From contig VYZB01000922.1 of assembly GCA_013397455.1 (NCBI GenBank), positions 88,565-152,564 of the forward strand: a DNA stretch of 64,000 nt, written 5' to 3'. A program made the translations under genes and the position numbers. The notes beneath the pieces are model-generated. The model was not told where the DNA came from and made no database searches. It was given only the letters and a program-made list of their open reading frames with translations. This DNA is from Crotophaga sulcirostris. Taxonomy: Eukaryota > Chordata > Aves > Cuculiformes > Crotophagidae. Below, in pieces: positions 58,938 through 64,000 of this stretch (the stretch's first letter is position 1; each line of letters opens with the position of its first letter).

Positions 58938-59400
58938 GTTGCAGCCACTCACAAGGGCTGTGGCTGGGCTCTTACGTGCTGTGTTTTCCTTGGGTCTCCA
59001 CAGGCTGGTCGGGCAAGGACTCTTCACTCCTCCAGGCAGCAGGAGCGCAGGGCACATTCCCGCACAGTCCAGGAGGTGCATCCCGCCCTCTGCTGCTGGC
59101 TGGGGAGAGTTCCTCTTGCTGTGTGCACGGGTAGCATCCCTCCTGCTGGGTCCACAGACACACATGCACACACTGTCCACAGGAGCACCCAGCACGGAAA
59201 CCCTTGGGAACCAAAACCCACAGAGCGGTGCCTCTCCACTGCTCACTATGACAAAGTGGTGGCACGGGGCTAGGTCACGTACCTGTCCCACTGTCAAATG
59301 GACTTTGGAAGCAGGGATTTGTGGCGGTCCCAGTGGGTCACTTTCCTCTCGCACAGCTGCGTGGACGTCCCCACAATCTCCAGTGCCCCACTAAAACTAG
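58938..59400. repeat. Duplicate of the 60.22-60.36 kb sequence, interrupted
   Basis: Two blocks here (58942-58993, around cacaagggctgtggctgggc, and 59327-59395, around cacaatctccagtgcc) match 60222-60273 and 60286-60358 in the same order and orientation. In this copy about 330 bases separate the blocks; in the other only about a dozen do. This points to a local tandem duplication with later insertion or deletion, and the right-hand copy overlaps the tentative last exon of the novel gene. Confidence 0.8.
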
Positions 59401-60180
59401 AGTAGTTAATTCTACTAAAACAGTAGTTAATTCCCTTTCTCTTGAGTGGACTGAAGAGTCGCTGTAGCCCTGCTAGTGCTGCCGGCGGTCTGACCTCTTG
59501 CAGGGCTGGGGCGAGTCCTGGGAGCCAGGGCTGCTCCTCTTTGGGGGGCGCCGGGACCCTCTGGCCAAGTGGTTCCTGCCCGGGCTGGGAGTAGAGGGGC
59601 TGTGGCTGCAGCCCTGGGCAGAGGCACCTGGCACTGCCGCCTCCTCCGGCTCCTTCTGGGGCTGCTGCTGCTCCGCAGGGCCGGGAGCAGATGGGGGCAG
59701 GCCGGGACCCTGGCAGAGGGCGGCCTTCGACGTGCTGGGCTGCTCCTCCGTGTCGATGCCTGCAGGGCTGTGGGAGGGGGCTGGGGCTGAGTGGGAGCGT
59801 CCCCCGGGAGGTGGTGGGGCCAGGGCTGCCTGATCCAGGGGTAACTCAGCCTACAACACCTCCTCCTGAACCGCAGCGGGACTCCCTATCTGTGCGTGGT
59901 GGGCCCCCCGCGGGTGGGCAAGTTGTTTGGGGCAGAAGGGGGCACTGGGAGACATATTCTGCCTTATAGCCATGGAAGGAGACTAGGAAGCTCTTTCTCC
60001 CACTGCCAACGTGGTGGACTGAACGCAATGCCTGTGTCTTCTCTCGCTGCCTACACAGAGTTTGCAGCACCCAAAGGCCTCAGAAACAGCCTCAGGAGCC
60101 TATGCCCCGGTTAACCTATCCCATAATCAATTCCAGACTCTCGTTGTCCCCTCCAGCTGGGGTTTGCAGCAGCATCTCCC
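59400..60180. other. GC-rich region downstream of the novel gene
   Basis: No recognised gene. 59500-59850 is GC-rich with an open plus-strand frame of 111 codons (59498-59833) that I cannot assign. Minus-strand frames near 59846-60070 are open and could be alternative 3' exons of the novel gene, but choosing among them is not possible from sequence alone. Confidence 0.3.
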
Positions 60181-60182
60181 TT

Positions 60183-60188
60183 TTTATT
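60183..60188 (-). promoter_or_regulatory. Candidate polyadenylation signal of the novel gene
   Basis: AATAAA on the minus strand about 165 bases beyond the tentative stop codon at 60355-60353. Confidence 0.4.
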
Positions 60189-60352
60189 TCCAGCAGATCC
60201 ATTTGAAGTCCTGGCGGGTCACAGCCACTCACAAGGGCTGTGGCTGGGCTCTCACGTGCTGTGTTTTCCTTGTGTTTTTCCTTTGTTGGTCCTGGTGAGT
60301 CACTTTCCTCTCATACAGCTGCATGGACCTCCCAACAATCTCCAGTGCCACA

Positions 60353-63300
60353 CTAAAAATAGAGAGCAAGGCAGAGTTTGGACTCCATCAGATGCAACCG
60401 CATCTCCTTTGCAAGCACCTCTTTGCGAGCTGGGCGCCTGCCTCTGCAGCAGCAGCGGGTTGTGCAGCAGAACTGTGTCGCCTGCTCCTTGCCTTCTACA
60501 CAGAGAAAGAGGTGCTCGGGATGCTCAGGACTGAGGTTGCTTGGATTCATCTGAAATGACCATTTCCTGCAGTGTTCCTAGCTGACAAGGACTTGAAGGA
60601 TTCTATGGTGGTCACCCTGGGGGGCCTGGGGCTGCAAGGAGCTTTAATGCAGGGGCAGAGTATAAAGGAGACAGGGATGTGGAGAGAAAAGGTATCGCCT
60701 ACAGGGATGTGTTCCCTTCAGTCTAAAGGGAGACACAAGATCCTCCAGTCCCATAACAGGGCAGCTGACAGGAAAGTGTGACAAACTCCCACCACTGACG
60801 TGCCCTGCAGCTAGAACATTCCCATCCTGCAAAATATCTCTGTAGAGATGAATTATCCAAGCTGTCCAAAATAAGCATCTCACTGTCCAGGGGCATGAGA
60901 ACACCTCTTCCTCGGAGAATTTCTCCAGGCCTCTCACCTATCTGCAGGCTTGAATTCACGCTTCGCATCCTTCACTTTACGGTGATGTACTGAAATGGGG
61001 GGAATCCTCCCTCGATTAACGAAGATCTTCTCATAAAGAGACCCTTAGAAAGAGAAGCAACTGTTCAGAGTGACAGTGGACTGGAGTGCTTTTGGTCTCC
61101 CTCCAGCACAAACCACTCCTCCAACAAAAATGCCTTGGCAAGATACTCCAGGGACCAGCGCGCACTGGGGCTGTGTTCTTCCACAGAGCAACCCCAAGCG
61201 GTCGTATCGCGCTGCCCAAGGCTCTTCTGCCTCAGGGAGCCCCTGTACATTGACTCTTTGGGGCAAACCCAGCCACAGGTGGGCATTTCCCTGTCCCATC
61301 CATCACCTGTGAGAAAGGCTTTCCTTCCCTGGCACGAGGGACACAGGGGAAGCCCGCAAATCTCTGCCAGGACCCAGCCACTACTTTGTCTTCTTTCTCC
61401 CTCCACACACCTTTGCCTTTTTCCTTGAGCAGTTGAAACAACTTGTGAGGATCTACAGTATCCCATTTGTCGTCGGTCAACCCAGTCCTGGAAACCAGAA
61501 GACAACAAACATAAAGTCAACAACAGAGCCCACCAAACTTAGATGAACAACTGTACTCCAGCAAGAAAATGCACATCCTGGGGACACGTCCAAAGCATCC
61601 CCTGAGCTGACACAGTCAAGGAGTGCAACACCAACATCTCACATCTGCTCCTCCACACTTCTCACCATTCCGGAGGGTTGACTCCCACTGATGAATCCCA
61701 TCTCTCCTTTGGTTTCAGGTCAGGTAAGAACCGGGCAGAAAACTTCATTCCAGGATGGAATGAAGGATCACTCCCTGAAAGTGAGATACAAGAAATCTCC
61801 TAAGAACCACAGCACCTTGGGGCAGCTCAGACAAGACACACAGGTGATGCTGTACAGTGCTGTGGGGAAAATATCAGTGCCAGCACTCCCAGTTCCCTGG
61901 GAGTCTCATTGCCTACGAGGACTTAGGTGGCCGAAAACCCTCTATCTCGCCCTTCTCCACAGATCAGGACCTCCTCTTTCACTCCCCTGCTATTTCTTGC
62001 CTAGGATTCCCTTTCCCAAGGACATCTTACAAAATGTGTGGCTTGCCAGGAAAAGCTGGAGGCCTCACAGAGCCTCTTTGGGGCCAACGCCTTCCCGCAA
62101 GGGAACGAGATCCGGAGCTTCCGCCCTGCCCTCGTAAACACCCTTGCTCCTGTGGGCACCGTCAGCCCAAAGACACTGTTTCCCAGGAGTCTGTGCGCAA
62201 TTCCAAAAGCAGGCCCCAAGCTCCTCACTCCATCGCTGCCGTGGTGTTGGAGCACATGCTTGGAGGCTTTTCACAATGTTCCCAACACAGCCTTACTCAG
62301 GCAATGCAATCTAACCAGGCTGAAAGCCCAGCACAGAGCAGCCCTTCCTTTCCTTCCACTGTCAGCAGGAGCTGCTGTTCAGAGTGGGTGTGGACTGGAG
62401 TGCTTTTGGTCTCCCTCCAGCATAAACCACTCCTCCAACAAAAAAAGTCTTGGCAAGATACTGCAGGGACTGGTGTGCACTGGGGCTGTGTTCCTCCGCA
62501 GCGCAACCCCAAGCGGCCGTGCCGCGCTGCCCAAGGCTCTTGGGCATCAGGGAACCCCTGCAGACTGACTCTGTGGGACAAACCCAGCCTCAAGGCGGTC
62601 ATTTTCCTGACCCAGTCATCACCTGCGAGGAAGGCTTTCCTTCCCTGGTGCGAGGGACACAGGGGAAACCCGCAAATCTCTGACAGGACCCAGCCACTAC
62701 TTTGTCTTCTTAGTCCCTCCTCTTACCTCTGCTTTCCCCATGAGGCCGGGTTGGGGGCGTCTTGAGAAGCCTTGGAATGCGAGATGGCTTCTGGGACGAC
62801 TCAGACCTGGAAATCAGAGACAACGAACATGAAGAAAACACAGGGCTCTCACCAAACCCTGCTACACGCTTGTCCTACTCCAAGAAATTTCACACCCTGC
62901 GGACACGTCAGAAGACCCCTCCAGAAATGATGCAGTCAACGTGCCCAACACCAACATCTCACTCCTCCAGGGACAAGAGCAGACATGTGCCCTGGGCTGC
63001 ATCCTACACATCTCACCTTTCCTGGGACATGGTTCCCAGTGATGCCTCTCCCTTCTCGTCTTTCTGCTTCAGCTCAGCTAAACTGGGGGCAGTAAGCTTC
63101 ATTCCCAGAGCCATTTTTTTGTCATCTTCCTGCCTCCCCTTACCTCTGCCTTCTTCATGAAGTCGGGTTGGGACCATTGTGGGAGGCCCTGGACTGAGAT
63201 TTGGTGCCTGGGACAAGTCAGACCTGGAAACCAAAAGACAGTTAACATGAAGATAACACAGGACTCTCTCTAAACCCTGCTGCACACTTCTCCTCCAAGA

Positions 63301-63547
63301 AACTTCCCACCCTAGGGACACGACTAAAGACCCCTCCAGAACTGATGCAGTCAACGTGCCCAACACCAACATCTCACTCCCCCAAGGACAGGAGCAGACT
63401 CTTTTTGGCTGTGTTTTCCATTAGGACTTGTCACCTTCCTCTATTGCTCCTTCAGTATCCTGTTCACCTTCCTCTCTGTCTCCTCCACTGCTCTGTGGCG
63501 AAGTCTGGGAGTACCAGGCACTGGTGGCCTAGGAAAACTCTTGTCAT
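60353..63547 (-). CDS. Unrecognised multi-exon gene built from tandemly duplicated exons
   Basis: I do not recognise this protein. Exons on the minus strand: 63547-63468 (from ATG), 63223-63017, 62806-62727, 61774-61666, 61487-61411, 61043-60938, and tentatively 60443-60353 with a TAG. Every exon has a plausible acceptor (mostly ggtttccag-like) and GT donor, every needed frame is open, and all seven phases fit, giving 249 codons. Three exon segments (80, 80 and 77 bases: SDLSQAPN.., SESSQKPS.., TGLTDDKW..) are related copies. The segments before them share a motif around LPDF/LAEL/LPDL. The exon at 61043-60938 is basic (VHHRKVKDAKREFKPAD). There is no signal peptide or membrane segment. The first and last exons are the least certain: an in-frame ATG lies at 63757 and other 3' exons are possible. 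The composition suggests a small basic structural protein; function unknown. Confidence 0.65.
61065..61405. repeat. Duplicated intronic unit, left copy
   Basis: About 340 bases, for example tgcttttggtctccctccag, ggggctgtgttcttccacag and cagccactactttgtcttc, matching 62365-62715 in order and orientation with scattered substitutions. It lies immediately downstream (gene sense) of the 61487-61411 exon. Confidence 0.9.
62365..62715. repeat. Duplicated intronic unit, right copy
   Basis: Second copy of the unit at 61065-61405, lying immediately downstream (gene sense) of the 62806-62727 exon. Start-to-start spacing is about 1.3 kb. Confidence 0.9.
63160..63400. repeat. Exon-plus-intron module, third copy
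   Basis: Exon core plus flank (cagacctggaaac, then atgcagtcaacgtgcccaac and acaccaacatctcactcc). Equivalent modules lie at about 62727-62990 and, more diverged, 61411-61660. This copy has no 340-base intronic unit; instead its exon reads through into the next segment. Confidence 0.85.
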
Positions 63548-63576
63548 TGTGATGTCACATGTCCCCCAGGCGGTGT

Positions 63577-63618
63577 CACAACCTGGCAACCACAACCCGG
63601 CAACCACAACCTGGCAAC
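63577..63618. promoter_or_regulatory. Three 14-base direct repeats with RFX-like half sites
   Basis: cacaacctggcaac repeated three times with one mismatch in the middle unit. On the minus strand each carries GTTGCC, the half site of the X-box bound by RFX factors, but without the inverted second half. The array begins 30 bases upstream of the ATG at 63547, and a CRE-like TGACATCA lies between it and the ATG. Promoter function is inferred. Confidence 0.5.
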
Positions 63619-63759
63619 CTCCATCGCTCCCAAGCTGTACGGGACCAGCAGTCAGGATCTTCTGGCATCGGAGAGGCCAATTCTGCCACATCTGCTCCCC
63701 AGAACCGGTGGAGTTTTGTTTGTTTGTTTTAGTACGGTCATCAAAAGTCCTTGGCATCC

Positions 63760-64000
63760 AAGTCTAATTTGAATCCTAAGAGCCTTCTTTTCCAGTGATC
63801 ACCACCCTGGCGAACAAATGCTTTTGCCTTTTGGCAACACCCTGCACGACACCGGTCTCTCAGTCTGCCTCCCACCCCTCGGGAGATTGGTCATAATGTG
63901 TTTAAATGCTGACAAGCTTGTGGGTTTCCTTCAGTGCCATGATACTCATCAGAGTTCATTTGCTTAAAGATCATGGTTCAAGTCTTGCTCTGTATTTTTT
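63760..64000. other. Unassigned right edge
   Basis: Nothing recognisable: no CR1, no supported exon. Confidence 0.5.

Noticed and set aside
1..64000. Prokaryotic features: operons, CRISPR, Shine-Dalgarno sites, insertion sequences
   Set aside because: The window is spliced vertebrate DNA with CR1 repeats throughout.

Overview
The window is avian nuclear DNA. It holds vertebrate genes with GT-AG introns, is crowded with CR1 LINE 3' ends (about 36 by hand count, roughly 17% of the resolved bases), and has three N gaps typical of a draft assembly (26495-26753, 39045-39654, 53066-53983). Many CR1 copies look nearly identical to each other. That points to a lineage with a recent CR1 burst, as reported for Piciformes and relatives, but the species is not determined.

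Gene order is the conserved block that also lies on human 7p11.2: NIPSNAP2 (+, only its last two exons, 811-1690), PSPH (-, coding exons 7683-13787), CCT6A (+, 26348-35452), SUMF2 (+, 36516-43630), PHKG1 (-, 45247-51035) and CHCHD2 (-, 56101-58317). For the five complete genes every exon was placed by splice site and phase. The lengths sum to whole codons: 226, 530, 312, 388 and 156 residues, close to the human proteins. NIPSNAP2 and PSPH converge. PSPH and CCT6A appear to share a divergent GC-rich promoter near 26.15-26.35 kb with two CCAAT boxes and a heat-shock-type TTCTAGAA. SUMF2 and PHKG1 converge.

The most interesting part is 60.2-63.6 kb, upstream of CHCHD2. Six minus-strand exons, all open and all phase-compatible, plus a possible terminal exon, form an unrecognised gene of about 249 codons. 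Its exons were multiplied by tandem duplication: three copies of an 80/80/77-base exon core, and a roughly 340-base intronic unit present twice. Three 14-base direct repeats with RFX-like GTTGCC half sites lie just upstream of the first ATG. I do not recognise the protein; a testis or ciliary role is only a guess from the promoter.

The rest is introns and intergenic DNA with CR1 insertions, one well-bounded solo LTR in CCT6A intron 9, one LTR-like segment between SUMF2 and PHKG1, microsatellites, a degenerate minisatellite in CHCHD2 intron 1, and a 71-base promoter duplication at CHCHD2. The genes are unrelated in function (mitochondrial proteins, serine synthesis, chaperonin, ER sulfatase-factor paralog, glycogen regulation). 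They form a syntenic block, not a pathway.
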